From contig NZ_JAGGQJ010000002.1 of the NCBI RefSeq assembly GCF_018613325.1, positions 1 through 64,000 on the forward strand: DNA of 64,000 nt, given 5' to 3'. Made by a program: the position numbers and the translations under genes. This document shows positions 9,217 to 18,401 of this stretch, piece by piece. The notes under the pieces were generated by a model. The model was not told the DNA's origin, ran no database searches, and worked only from the letters and a program-made list of their open reading frames with translations. How positions within the stretch are numbered: position 1 is the stretch's first letter; each line of letters begins with the position of its first letter. The stretch is from Bacillus sp. ISL-34 (GTDB lineage Bacteria > Bacillota > Bacilli > Bacillales > DSM-1321).

Positions 9217-10108
9217 AAAATAAAGACTATGGTTAATAATTTTTTAGATGATCGAATATAACCAAATCAAACGTGTTCTTCTCCTTTTTTAAAGTGACGA
9301 TAAGTGAATTTAAATTGAACGAGCCGAAGCTGATAGAACATTGGCTATCGTTTGAATGGACGACTTTACAAGGCTCAAGGGATGTCCAATTGGGCATGTC
9401 CGTTAATTTGCGTCAGGCATGCTCATTACGTAGCTAGCTAAAACATCCTATGCATACGATTGGGTCTAGTTAAAATCTAGTTTCAAAATAGGGCAAGTGT
9501 ACCTGATTTATATAAAATGAAAAATGTAAAAAGCTCGGTTGCGCTTTTTCTTGTACACTAGCTCCTAATAGACAGCTCATTTTCGTTTTAACAAGTTGGT
9601 AAGCCCTTCGATGCATACTGGCTTCCTCTAAACGTGAATGAGGCTTTTTTTGTATATTCCTTTTCTAAAGAAGTGAATATAGGAAACCTGTATAGCCCTT
9701 ATGATCGGTCAATACAGGTTTCCTTTTTCTTACATATAGATCCTTACTGCGCTTCTCTAAAACGTTCATAGCACTTAGTTCCGGAGAAAGGTTTCCACTG
9801 AATAAAAGTCTCCTTCTTTATGATCTTTATACATTTAATCCAATTATTTAGATCCGAGTTTGGAATAGAGGATTCTTTTTCTTCTTGCACTACAAATTTA
9901 GCAGCAGAAAATCATTTTAATGACCTTATTGGGTAGGTTCAAAAGCGGTATATAACAATTCATATTTGAACTAGTGTTCCAAGAAAGAAAAGGCGCAGAT
10001 AAAAATGGGATTATTCAGGGAGTTTACTTAAGTGTTTAATGGGTATAAGGTAAATGCATTTAGGGCTAAGGTCTTATTTTAAGTGGACAAGTAGGAAGAG
10101 GTGATAGT
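9217..10108. other. long intergenic region between the WxL operon and the Mga-like regulator
   Basis: No supportable gene. A weak hairpin with T-run at 9528-9551 (AAAAAGC / GCTTTTT) and a strong one at 9682-9730 are the only clear signals. A 45-50 codon open stretch at about 9285-9437 lacks a start signal. The last 150 bases are AT-rich and presumably contain the regulator promoter. Confidence 0.4.
9682..9730 (+). terminator. strong intrinsic terminator
   Basis: Perfect 12-bp stem GGAAACCTGTAT / ATACAGGTTTCC with an 18-nt loop, followed by TTTTTCTT. It lies 466 bases after the WxL operon, so it either closes a long 3' UTR or an unseen small RNA. Confidence 0.8.
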
Positions 10109-11611
10109 ATGAATCGATTTTATAAACGTTATTCAGACGTGATTTTTCACTTATTTAAAGATAATAAATGGAGTAATTTGACTGAATTATCCGATAAAAC
10201 AGGGTATTCAAAAAGTACAATCCGACGTGATTTAAAATTCCTGGAGACTTTAATCCCCGAGGGATGGGGTTTTGAGAAAAGTGAAAGTCTTGGAATATGT
10301 CTTATTAAACCTGAAAATGGTACTCTAGAAAGTTTATTGGTGCAAATAAGAGAGAAGAATTCCTATTTTCACATATTAAAGTTAATCCTTTTGAATGATG
10401 GTGTTGATATTTCACAGATTTCTCAAGAGGTGCATATTAGTCGTTCCACCGCATATCGTCACCTTGAAAAATTACAGGAGGTAGTACGGGAAGCAGGTGT
10501 TGACTTATCTGCTAGCCCATTCAAATTAGTAGGAGATGAAAAAAAAATCCGACGCTTTATCATGCAAAATTTGGATTTTGCGACATTGGAAACCTATCCC
10601 GATAAAGATTCTCTCGATGAAAAGGAATTTCAAACAACTTTACTTCAATTGTTTTCAAAACATTCGATGTCATTTCGGACTGGTGCCTTACACCGACTTA
10701 CAATGATTTTATATATATCTAACCTTCGTGTTTCCATGGGTTATTTCGTTTCATATCCAAAATCAGTCTTAATTAATTATGAAGGCAGTAAGTATTTTGA
10801 ATTCTCCAAAGAACTAGGACATTACATGGAAAGATGCCCCACACGAGATATCCAGCTTCAGGAAATATTTTACTTATCGATTTATCTCATGAGTGAGGAA
10901 AAACCACTTAATAGATCACAACATCTTCGATACCTTCGAAACAGAATGAAAAGTAAACGAGGGTTTCCGTTGACTCAATTTTTAGACTCCCTTTCTGAAT
11001 ATGTTTGTTTTAATCTATCACAAGATGATATCTTCTTGTTTCATTTATACCAAACATTAAAGAGAATATCACTTGAAACAGAATTTGAAATGGAGACTGT
11101 AAGGAATTCCATGTTGCAATATCTTCCATATTTCGAATATAATCCAATTTTTCAGACCATAGAGGAGCTGGCTACTAAATCTTTCTTGACAGTTCCGCTT
11201 AAAATTAAGAAACTGGATGTTTTGGAAATATTCTCACTCCTTCAGGCAGCCATTTTACGAAATAAGAATCAACACACAATAATAGTTGCTTTAGTATGTC
11301 GTACATATACCGAAAAAGATTATATAAGGGAAGTGTTAAAGTATCACTACGGAAATCAGGTTAGAATTTCAACATTCGATCCCTCCAGCAGAGAGTTGAT
11401 TTACAAGTATGAAGAGGTTGATTTAATCATTTCGACGGAAGAAGACACTGGTTTATTTCAGAAAATTCCGGTAATTAAGGTATCCTCTTTTCCAACTCCT
11501 TCAGAATTAATGCAAATTAAACAATTTTTTGAAGATCATTTTTTTGACCAATTCAATATGGACCCGGGATTGATTTATCCATATCAAAAAATGAATGCCG
11601 TTGTTAAATGA
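10109..11611 (+). CDS. Mga/AtxA-type transcriptional regulator
   Basis: The 500-residue product has two N-terminal helix-turn-helix domains (LTELSDKTGYSKSTIRRDLKFLE and ISQISQEVHISRSTAYRHLEKLQ), a central PRD-like helical region (about residues 170-400) and a C-terminal EIIB-like domain. This is the layout of Mga, AtxA and related virulence or surface-protein activators. The start follows GGAAGAGGTGATAGT. Being directly downstream of the WxL operon and in the same direction, it is a good candidate for its activator; that link is inference. Confidence 0.8.
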   Translation: MNRFYKRYSDVIFHLFKDNKWSNLTELSDKTGYSKSTIRRDLKFLETLIPEGWGFEKSESLGICLIKPENGTLESLLVQIREKNSYFHILKLILLNDGVDISQISQEVHISRSTAYRHLEKLQEVVREAGVDLSASPFKLVGDEKKIRRFIMQNLDFATLETYPDKDSLDEKEFQTTLLQLFSKHSMSFRTGALHRLTMILYISNLRVSMGYFVSYPKSVLINYEGSKYFEFSKELGHYMERCPTRDIQLQEIFYLSIYLMSEEKPLNRSQHLRYLRNRMKSKRGFPLTQFLDSLSEYVCFNLSQDDIFLFHLYQTLKRISLETEFEMETVRNSMLQYLPYFEYNPIFQTIEELATKSFLTVPLKIKKLDVLEIFSLLQAAILRNKNQHTIIVALVCRTYTEKDYIREVLKYHYGNQVRISTFDPSSRELIYKYEEVDLIISTEEDTGLFQKIPVIKVSSFPTPSELMQIKQFFEDHFFDQFNMDPGLIYPYQKMNAVVK

Positions 11612-11738
11612 TTCACTATGCAAAAAACAGATTCGACTTTATTTTGCACAAACGAATGCACCAATGGCAGGAAAACGTTGGTAAAGGGAAGAACCTAAGA
11701 ATATCCGTTTCTGGGGTACTCCCTCTTTACCAGGGGTT

Positions 11739-12263
11739 TCACTTCAGCAAGGAATACACATATGTATCATGAGGGATACCGTTTTGGTAAATATAACTCC
11801 TTAATATTCCTTCCTGGATGAAGCCCAGCTTAAGCAAGAGCTCACTTGATGGCTGGTTTTCCAGAAAAACGACCGCGCCGATGCGGGTTAAATCAAGGTC
11901 GTTGAAACCGTAAGCGATAATTTCTTTTAGAGCTTCTGACGCAAATCCTTTACGCCAATGTGCTGGATGGATTTCATAACCGATTTCCGCCCGTCTGTAT
12001 TTGGGACTGTGGGCATGAAAACCAATGGTACCAATCAATTCCTGTGTATCTTTTCTTTCAATTCCCCATCGGATAGCTCGTTTTTCAAGATAGTTTTTCG
12101 CAAAAGATGCTATGATATCCTTCGCCTGTTCGACATTTTCCAAAGAATCCTGGCCATAAAAGCGGGTGACTTCATCTTTTGATAAGCATTGGAAAACAGC
12201 TTCCGCATCACTTTCACGAATTTCCCGAAAGCGTAACCTTTCCGTGTTCAATACAGGAAACAT
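11739..12263 (-). CDS. GNAT family N-acetyltransferase (RimJ/RimL-like)
   Basis: The 174-residue single-domain acetyltransferase begins MFPVLNTERLRFREIRESDAEAVFQ, the typical RimJ/RimL/YdaF opening. The acetyl-CoA loop region is PAHWRKGFASEALKEIIAYGF, with the (R/Q)xxGxA-type motif, and the late strand DLTRIGAVVFLENQPSSELLLKLGF is the usual motif B. Acetyl-CoA is the expected donor and an amino group of a protein or small molecule the acceptor. The minus-strand ribosome binding site AAGGAGG supports the start. Confidence 0.9.
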   Translation of the reverse strand: MFPVLNTERLRFREIRESDAEAVFQCLSKDEVTRFYGQDSLENVEQAKDIIASFAKNYLEKRAIRWGIERKDTQELIGTIGFHAHSPKYRRAEIGYEIHPAHWRKGFASEALKEIIAYGFNDLDLTRIGAVVFLENQPSSELLLKLGFIQEGILRSYIYQNGIPHDTYVYSLLK

Positions 12264-12419
12264 TTTTTTCCCTCCTTATACATCAGTTTTACATCTATTC
12301 GGTCTTCGCGGCGGTTTTTCCTTTATTATGAAGTGCCTATTTTTCCGGTATTTTCGGTGGTAATCGGACAAGCTAACATTAGTTCAACATAAATAGCTTT
12401 GAATAAGGGGAGATAGATC

Positions 12420-12566
12420 ATGGGAAAAAAACATCGTAACCGTATCGCTTCACCGAAAAAGAATAACCACATTCCGAAAGCGGATATTATTGCAGAACAT
12501 GAAGCACACGGTAAGGAATATTCTGCGAATAAACGAAAGAACGGTCCTGGCTCCAATACAGATTGA
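12420..12566 (+). CDS. small basic hypothetical protein (48 aa)
   Basis: ATG after AAGGGGAGATAGATC. The product is short, hydrophilic and rich in Lys, Asn and His (MGKKHRNRIASPKKNNHIPK... KRKNGPGSNTD). The composition resembles minor small proteins of Bacillus spores, but I do not recognise a specific family. A terminator follows the stop codon by 15 bases, which supports an independent gene. Confidence 0.6.
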   Translation: MGKKHRNRIASPKKNNHIPKADIIAEHEAHGKEYSANKRKNGPGSNTD

Positions 12567-12581
12567 GTAACTAACTTAGTG

Positions 12582-12615
12582 ACCGCTCTTGCCTTTAAAG
12601 GGCAGGGCGGTTATT
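12582..12615 (+). terminator. terminator of the small basic gene
   Basis: Stem ACCGCTCTTGCC / GGGCAGGGCGGT followed by TTATTTGT; one mismatch and a weak T-run. Confidence 0.65.
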
Positions 12616-12617
12616 TG

Positions 12618-13634
12618 TGTTTCTTGCCAAATTTGGAAAGGACCATCCGCAAGGCATATCCGAATAAAATCATACATGATTCATATTTGGAACCGAACGA
12701 AGATGGAAAGCCCTTCTTCGTAGTTCAGTCGGACATTATTTGAAATACCGCAGCGGTCCCGTAGTGGACGGGGTGGTATTGGTGAATCCGGAAACGGGGG
12801 ACACGATATACTATCCAAAAGGAAAAAAACCTAAATGGGTAGATCGGACATTCACATTGGAAACAGCCCTGGAATATTGGAGTTACTGGGGGAAATATGT
12901 TCACGGGTGGAAAAACCAGTCCTTGATTGGGCCGAAGAAAGATGTCCTGATCCCTAATGAGGATAATATGCAAGTTACGTTTAACGAAAAAGGCGAATTG
13001 ATTTATGTAGTGGACTTTACCCGGGCAAAATCAAAAAGGTAACTCCAAAACCCTTGTAGGCTATGCCAAAACCGGTGAAATGACGTACTATAAAGGCGTC
13101 ACGTCCGTTCTGACTGGAAAGGAGGCAAAATCCAACGCAAATGCGAGTGAGTTTTTGTCCAAATATCCCGGCTGGAAAGCCACTAATGGAATTTTCTATA
13201 CGATTTACGGTGCTCCCACTTATGTGATTCCGGTTACAAAGGGCAGCAAGTTCCAAGGTGTGGAGATCGTTTACGCCAATAGCGATAATCCCCAAGTGGT
13301 CTTTGCAAAAACGAAAGACGAAGCTTTCCGTAATTATAAAAAACTGATTGCCTCTTTAGGGAAAGTGAGCGGTGTGACGCCTCAAAAAGGATTTGAGATG
13401 AAAGAAATAAAGGGGAAGGTAATGAGGATCAATGATGCCAATCTCTCAAATGGATACGTATTCCATATCGTCGAAGGCAATGCCAAAAGGTTCTCGGCGG
13501 ACCCTGGTGTCAATGCGCTATCTGATATCGTGTTGACGAATGTAGGAGACCGGGTTGTGCTGAAGGTGATGGATATGGAAGAAGACATCGTTCCAGTCGA
13601 TGAATTCACTAATCTGGACTTGCCAAAGAAATGA
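12618..13634 (+). pseudogene. frameshifted, 5'-truncated remnant of a conserved Bacillus protein gene
   Basis: Three consecutive reading frames encode parts of one protein: ERTIRKAYPNKIIHDSYLEPNEDGKPFFVV, then YRSGPVVDGVVLVNPETGD ... VHGWKNQSLIG, then NSKTLVGYAKTGEMTYYKG to the end. Joining them needs a frame change near 12735 and another near 13042. The pieces resemble the C-terminal half of large Bacillus proteins annotated inconsistently (cell-shape or DNA-binding protein), in which a WVDxV...YGQYIHGWxN segment is followed by a 'GY...TGEMTYY' segment. The N-terminal half is missing. The last 184 residues still form an intact ORF (13080-13634), but without a ribosome binding site. Confidence 0.65.
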
Positions 13635-13681
13635 TAATGGACCGGGTGGATACCTGCTTGCCGTCTTAGATATAAACATGG

Positions 13682-13715
13682 AAAAAAAAGCATTGTTATC
13701 AGCAATGCTTTTTTT
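13682..13715 (+). terminator. bidirectional terminator
   Basis: Eight As, stem GCATTG / CAATGC, then seven Ts. It separates the pseudogene from the convergent FHA gene and can serve both. Confidence 0.8.
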
Positions 13716-13736
13716 CATGTCTTCGAATGATTGTCA

Positions 13737-14429
13737 TTATAAGTCCGATAGATTGAATGAATGGATGGATTCCATATAATATCCTTTTTGAATGACGGCT
13801 TTTATTGCGAAGTGCCCATTTATCCGTTTCCGCACCCGGTACAGAAGTGAAGCGATTTCTTCTGCCGTCACAATTTGCTCGGGATCACCGACTCTCTCAG
13901 GCCATACTTGCTGGACAATCTCTTCCTTAGAAATAAGGTTGTCCAAATTTTCATAAAGCAGCTTAAAGCAATTGAATTCCTTTGTCGGCATTTTAATGGG
14001 TGCTTCCTCATTGATGATCACGGTCTGAAGGTGCTCATTGATAGTGACGATTTGCTGGAACTCGGGGTTCACCGGAGTGAAATCCCGTGTTAAATCGTTG
14101 TCGATGGAAATCATGAATTCAATCAGTCCATTAATCAAAGTAATCGAATCCCCCGGTTCAATACGACAGGGATTGCCCGGTACGAGCGGCATCTGGTTCA
14201 CCGAGGTACCGTGTTTGCTTGCCAAATCCTCAATGAAGAGCTGTCCATCCTCCATATAAATCCGGCAATGTTCTCTGGAAACGAAGTCATTGTAAAGCGT
14301 GAAATCAGCTTTTGAGTGTTGGCTTGCACGGCCGATCAACAGGCTTTTCCCTTCAAAAACATAAGCGAATTCCTCGGTTTGGCCTTTGTGCAAGGCTCTT
14401 AATACAACCTTGAAAGTTTTATAGATCAT
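13737..14429 (-). CDS. FHA domain protein with C-terminal winged helix
   Basis: The 230-residue product has an N-terminal forkhead-associated domain (about residues 10-110) with the phosphothreonine-binding signatures LLIGRAS, FVSREHCRI and LASKHGTSVNQ. The C-terminal OmpR/PhoB-type winged helix (MPTKEFNCFKLLYENLDNLISKEEIVQQVWPE ... RVRKRI) is followed by the wing strand AVIQKGYYM. This combination suggests a DNA-binding regulator controlled by Ser/Thr phosphorylation rather than by an aspartate receiver. It stands alone. The target genes cannot be predicted. Confidence 0.85.
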   Translation of the reverse strand: MIYKTFKVVLRALHKGQTEEFAYVFEGKSLLIGRASQHSKADFTLYNDFVSREHCRIYMEDGQLFIEDLASKHGTSVNQMPLVPGNPCRIEPGDSITLINGLIEFMISIDNDLTRDFTPVNPEFQQIVTINEHLQTVIINEEAPIKMPTKEFNCFKLLYENLDNLISKEEIVQQVWPERVGDPEQIVTAEEIASLLYRVRKRINGHFAIKAVIQKGYYMESIHSFNLSDL

Positions 14430-14754
14430 TCACTTCATACCCCTTAAAAAGTCTGAATATTTAAATTATTTTTATGGATTTATCATTTTGGCTACATGGC
14501 TGTTTAGCGGGTTCAATTTTATAATTATAAATTATCAGTCGCTTACTTACTAACGAAAAATGAAAAAATACAAATTAGGCACAAAGCCATTATAACAAAG
14601 TGGAATGAAGGATGAAGAAGAAACTCTATTTTTGCTGATGTTCGCTTTGACTGTGGGAGGAGTGCTTCCTCAAAGCCGGCCAGGCAGCACCGGAAGAAGT
14701 TTGCGATGAAAATGTACCTTACGCTTGTGGAAAAGGAGTTGACCAAAGGTGAGT
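14430..14754. other. intergenic region
   Basis: AT-rich promoter region of the FHA gene, then several short overlapping reading frames without good start signals (for example MKDEEETLFLLMFALTVGG... from about 14608). None is supportable alone; they may be relics of one small gene. Confidence 0.3.
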
Positions 14755-14898
14755 ATGTGGAGAGATAGGATAAATGCCTTCAGCATCCTGCTGATGATCA
14801 TTAGTATGATAGTATATATTATTTTTCCCCAGCCCTTTACCCTCATTCTGTACTGTATATTTGGCATTGCCTTTATCAGCCTGACTTTACTGAATTAA
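14755..14898 (+). CDS. possible small membrane protein (47 aa)
   Basis: ATG preceded by AAAGGTGAGT. The product is mostly hydrophobic with two potential transmembrane stretches (FSILLMIISMIVYIIF and TLILYCIFGIAFISLTLL) and a short charged N-terminus (MWRDRIN). No family is recognised. The hydrophobic pattern, acceptable ribosome binding site and downstream terminator speak for it; its small size speaks against. Confidence 0.4.
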   Translation: MWRDRINAFSILLMIISMIVYIIFPQPFTLILYCIFGIAFISLTLLN

Positions 14899-15041
14899 GC
14901 CTATCCTGTATTGGAAGTGGGATGTGTGAGACGAAGCGGGAAGGAAGAAAACAGAAAAGGTGGGGGAGGCATGCTGAAAACATGAATCCTCCACACGATT
15001 AGCAAGTTTCTGTTCACCTGTTTGGGAAAATCATAGATGAT

Positions 15042-15078
15042 TAAAAAAAGCCTGCCGAATCAACGGCAGGCTTTTTTT
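15042..15078 (+). terminator. bidirectional terminator
   Basis: AAAAAA, perfect 8-bp stem GCCTGCCG / CGGCAGGC with a 6-nt loop, then seven Ts. Confidence 0.85.
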
Positions 15079-15273
15079 ACAAGCTAATTTTATAACGTTC
15101 CTTTCCTTATTTTATGATAAAAATGATACCAAAAGCACATATACCTGTTGTATTTTTAATGAAAAAGTTATTTTTATAATAATATATACCTATATTAACC
15201 GTTACTGTATTAATATTACTTAAGGAGGGGCGGGGATTTTGATTGATAGGGTATTTTCCTAGTTAGTAATGTT

Positions 15274-15378
15274 ATGTCGGAAAATATTGACCAAGCTCTG
15301 CAGCAACTGAATTTTGGGTATTCCTATGATGGTTTTTCGAAAAAGAGAATTCAAGGAGGAGGGAATAACAGTATATGA
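15274..15378 (+). CDS. possible 34-aa ORF coupled to the next gene
   Basis: ATG to TGA encodes MSENIDQALQQLNFGYSYDG followed by a short basic, glycine-rich tail. Its stop overlaps the next start in an ATGA arrangement, typical of translational coupling. The ribosome binding site is poor, so it may be the 3' end of a decayed gene. Confidence 0.3.
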   Translation: MSENIDQALQQLNFGYSYDGFSKKRIQGGGNNSI

Positions 15379-15803
15379 AAAAATTAATATGGGTTATAGG
15401 TGCTTTCTTACTGCTTGGATTGATCTTAATGAATGTTTTTACTGATTCAGGAACAATGGCAGGTGATGGACTTGAAATTAATACAACCTATTTTAAAAAC
15501 TCAAATGAATTAATGGCTGATATGAATATCTCTGGCTATATTCATAAAAGGAAACAGCTTGAAATAAAAACTATTTTAAAAGAAAAAAATACAATTTCAA
15601 TAAAGAAAGATCGAACTGGTAGTGAATTAGAATATATAGTAATCGATTCAACGGGAGAAAAGGTATTCTCTGAAAAAATAAAAGGAGATACAATTCGTTC
15701 ATTTGAATCAATGTCAGGAGAAGGAATCATCAAAATAGTTTTAAGTAGCGGGAAACATGATGCGATGATTAGTATAAATGAGGATGAGCTTAATAATGAA
15801 TAG
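15375..15803 (+). CDS. hypothetical membrane-anchored or secreted protein (142 aa)
   Basis: Starts after AAGGAGGAGGG with a hydrophobic N-terminus (MKKLIWVIGAFLLLGLILM) that is either a signal peptide or a membrane anchor, followed by about 115 extracellular, mostly beta-type residues rich in Lys, Glu and Ile. There is no lipobox Cys. I do not recognise the family. It overlaps short ORFs at both ends (4 and 8 bases), so the three may form one small operon. Confidence 0.65.
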   Translation: MKKLIWVIGAFLLLGLILMNVFTDSGTMAGDGLEINTTYFKNSNELMADMNISGYIHKRKQLEIKTILKEKNTISIKKDRTGSELEYIVIDSTGEKVFSEKIKGDTIRSFESMSGEGIIKIVLSSGKHDAMISINEDELNNE

Positions 15804-15909
15804 AGCAGAACTTGAAATCTTGAACCAATTCCGTACGGGGCTAAACCGTATCACAATTGTAAAGGCAGAAATGCTGATATTCTTAGGAGAAGAAGCAGGA
15901 ACCCATTAA
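15796..15909 (+). CDS. possible 37-aa ORF overlapping the previous gene
   Basis: The ATG lies inside the end of the preceding gene (8-base overlap), behind GAGGATGAG. It encodes MNRAELEILNQFRTGLNRIT and a hydrophobic end. The terminator stem begins within its last codons. It could be a real coupled peptide or a chance frame. Confidence 0.3.
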   Translation: MNRAELEILNQFRTGLNRITIVKAEMLIFLGEEAGTH

Positions 15910-15930
15910 GGGTACCTGCTTTCTTTCTTT
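15895..15930 (+). terminator. intrinsic terminator
   Basis: Stem GCAGGAACCC / GGGTACCTGC, 5-nt loop, followed by TTTCTTTCTTT. Confidence 0.8.
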
Positions 15931-16061
15931 CTAAGGGAACCGATGAGGATATTGGCGCTTCCACAATCGTTTCATGGAATCCCGGAATGCGTCATGGATT
16001 TAACGCTACTTTAAAAGAGCCATTTTTATCCTTAGACGGTATAATTAATTGGCAGAAGTAG
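15930..16061 (+). pseudogene. unrecognised gene fragment upstream of selO
   Basis: An open frame without a start reads KGTDEDIGASTIVSWNPG followed by a further 25 residues ending in IINWQK and a stop. The composition is protein-like and it directly follows a terminator, so it appears to be the 3' end of a lost gene. No family is assigned. Confidence 0.25.
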
Positions 16062-16142
16062 ACATTAATATGGACTGCAACTGAGTTGAATCTTGAGAGA
16101 AAGAACCTTTATACAAAAGTCACAATAAGAAAAGGAGAAACC

Positions 16143-17600
16143 ATGACTAATGAAACAGGATGGAATTTAGACAATAGCTATGCACGTCTTCCGGAAAAGT
16201 TTTTCACGAGCACGAACCCGACTCCTGTACGTTCACCGGAGTTGATCATTCTCAATGAACGTTTGGCGGATTCTCTTGGTTTGGACGTGAAAAAGCTGCA
16301 AAGCGAAGCTGGTGTGGCGGTGTTTGCCGGAAACGAGATTCCCGAAGGTGCTTCGCCTCTTGCCCAAGCATATGCTGGGCATCAATTCGGTCATTTTAAC
16401 ATGTTAGGGGACGGCCGGGCGATACTTCTTGGCGAGCAGGTCTTATCCGAAGGCGGGAGGGTCGATATCCAGCTGAAGGGTCCAGGAAGAACGCCATACT
16501 CCCGTGGGGGCGATGGCCGGGCTGCACTTGGACCGATGCTGCGCGAATACATCATCAGCGAAGCGATGCACGGGCTCGGCATTCCTACCACCCGAAGTCT
16601 GGCAGTGGTGACGACGGGTGAAACGGTAATCCGTGAAACCGGCCTTCCTGGTGCCATCATGACCCGTGTGGCTTCGAGTCATCTTCGTGTCGGAACCTTT
16701 CAATTCGCTGCGAAATGGGGCACGCTCGAGGAACTCAGGACACTTGCCGACTATGCAATTAAGCGTCATTTTCCAGACATTGAAGCCGATGAAAGCCGTT
16801 ATCTCTCACTGCTGCAGGAAGTGGTCAAGCGTCAGGCTGAGCTTATCGCCCAATGGCAGCTGGTTGGCTTCATTCATGGGGTGATGAACACCGACAACAT
16901 GACGATTAGTGGGGAAACCATCGATTATGGCCCTTGCGCCTTCATGGATGCCTATGATCCTGCAACGGTATTCAGTTCAATTGATAGACAAGGCCGCTAT
17001 GCCTATGGCAACCAGCCGGTTATTGGGGGTTGGAATCTTGCACGATTCGCTGAGTCCCTATTGCCGCTGTTGCATGATGACCAAGATCAGGCCGTTACAC
17101 TGGCCCAGGATAAGATTTCTGTTTTTAATGATCTGTATCACGCTAATTGGTTAGCAGGCATGAGGGCGAAGCTGGGGATATTCAACGAAGAGACTCAGGA
17201 TGAAGCCCTTATTAATGGCATCCTCAGTATGATGAAGAAGCATGGTGCCGACTATACCAATACCTTCCGTGCTTTGACCTTTGATAAAGTGGAGGATACG
17301 GTCCTTTTCGGGACACCGGAATTCGCTCAGTGGCAAGAGCTCTGGCAGGCGAGACTGGGCAGGCAGAAGGAATCGAAAGAATCTTCGAATCAGTTGATGC
17401 AGAACAGCAATCCTGCAGTGATCCCACGGAACCACCGGGTGGAAGAGGCGTTGGAAGCGGCAGTGGAACAAGGGGACTACAGCGTGATGGAACGGCTTTT
17501 GGCTGTTCTTGCAAAGCCTTATGCACACTGCGAGGAACAAGCAGAATACGCCGCACTTCCTGTGTCAACAAAACCTTACCGGACCTTTTGCGGTACCTGA
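16143..17600 (+). CDS. selO: SelO/YdiU family protein adenylyltransferase
   Basis: The 485-residue SelO (YdiU, UPF0061) pseudokinase transfers AMP from ATP to protein Ser/Thr/Tyr residues. Visible features: the opening [17 protein letters not shown], the glycine-rich region [22 protein letters not shown], the [18 protein letters not shown] block, and the active-site region [24 protein letters not shown], where Asp and Asn bind metal. The C-terminus YRTFCGT is the normal end of the Bacillus family. ATG 16143 is preferred over upstream 16086 because AAAGGAG stands just before it and family members start there. A strong terminator follows. Confidence 0.93.
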   Translation: MTNETGWNLDNSYARLPEKFFTSTNPTPVRSPELIILNERLADSLGLDVKKLQSEAGVAVFAGNEIPEGASPLAQAYAGHQFGHFNMLGDGRAILLGEQVLSEGGRVDIQLKGPGRTPYSRGGDGRAALGPMLREYIISEAMHGLGIPTTRSLAVVTTGETVIRETGLPGAIMTRVASSHLRVGTFQFAAKWGTLEELRTLADYAIKRHFPDIEADESRYLSLLQEVVKRQAELIAQWQLVGFIHGVMNTDNMTISGETIDYGPCAFMDAYDPATVFSSIDRQGRYAYGNQPVIGGWNLARFAESLLPLLHDDQDQAVTLAQDKISVFNDLYHANWLAGMRAKLGIFNEETQDEALINGILSMMKKHGADYTNTFRALTFDKVEDTVLFGTPEFAQWQELWQARLGRQKESKESSNQLMQNSNPAVIPRNHRVEEALEAAVEQGDYSVMERLLAVLAKPYAHCEEQAEYAALPVSTKPYRTFCGT

Positions 17601-17630
17601 TTATAAAACATGCATGGAGATTATGAAGCA

Positions 17631-17685
17631 GCTCCCGAGATTGAAGTCGATTCTTTGTCAACTTCAATCTCGGGAGCCATTTTTG
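17631..17685 (+). terminator. strong terminator after selO
   Basis: Perfect 17-bp stem GCTCCCGAGATTGAAGT / ACTTCAATCTCGGGAGC, then CATTTTTGTG. Confidence 0.85.
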
Positions 17686-17711
17686 TGTATCCATGCCATG
17701 GCTTAAGCTTT

Positions 17712-17936
17712 TCATAGTTTTGTTTTCAATTTTTTCTTGATAAGCGTAAGAATCGTACAGATCACTAGGATCGTCAATGAAGCCAATCCGCTAAACCATA
17801 TGCTTTGGAATTCACTTGCATAAGGCCGAATGATGTATGAAGCGACAATGGCCAGGACCGCGCTTATCGGTATGTAATCAGCGACTTTCCCTTTGCTTAA
17901 TACGATAACCAGGATTGGAGCCAGCAATGCCGAATA
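17712..17936 (-). pseudogene. C-terminal fragment of a nucleobase-type permease
   Basis: About 70 hydrophobic residues remain: SALLAPILVIVLSKGK, then PISAVLAIVASYIIRPYA and SGLASLTILVICTILTLIKKK, i.e. the last two or three transmembrane helices. The frame continues upstream without a start until it meets the oppositely oriented amidohydrolase fragment. The APIL...KG...Y pattern resembles the end of cytosine/purine permeases of the NCS1 type, but the fragment is too short for certainty. Confidence 0.45.
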
Positions 17937-18397
17937 TATATTTCGAAGAAGCCAATGAACTGGCTGACATTCTTAGTGATGCGGGGATTTCCATCGTCAC
18001 CAGTGTCCCGATTAACAGGCAGATGCCCCCTGTCGATTTATTACATGAAAGAGGGGTTGAAGTATCAGTAGGCAATGATAATATCTTTGATGTATGGTCA
18101 CCTCTTGGAAATGGTGACATCTTGGAGAGAGCAGGAAGGCTCGCGGAACGTTTCAGATGGATTGATGAAGTCTCACTTTCCCGAACACTCGGGTATATAA
18201 CTGGGGGAAAGACCCCATTGGATGAAAAGGGTAACCAGGTATGGCCGAAGGCGGGGGATGTCGCAAGTCTTGTGTTGATTGACGCAAGCTGTTCGGCAGA
18301 GGCAGTTGCCAGGCGTTCTGAACGTAAAGCGGTCATTTATAAGGGGAACTTGGTTTCCGGTTCATTATTTAAACAAAAGCAGTCAATTGAACGGTAG
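17927..18397 (+). pseudogene. C-terminal fragment of a cytosine-deaminase-like amidohydrolase
   Basis: About 155 residues remain of an amidohydrolase: EEANELADILSDAGISIVTSVPIN, then VEVSVGNDNIFDVWSPLGNGDILERA, where the Asp after GN is the metal-ligand Asp of the superfamily. The end (GGKTPLDEKGNQVWPKAGD...LIDASCSAEAVARRSERKAV) is the usual beta-sandwich tail. The first two thirds, including the HxH metal motif, are missing. It is joined tail-in to the minus-strand permease fragment at about 17930, so a deletion probably removed the 5' parts of both genes. Confidence 0.7.
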
Positions 18398-18401
18398 TAC
18401 T

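Noticed and set aside
9285..9440. Open frame of about 50 codons after the WxL operon
   Set aside because: No start codon with a ribosome binding site and no recognisable motif.
17224..17715. Long ORFs opposite the 3' end of selO
   Set aside because: They are shadows of the conserved selO coding frame.
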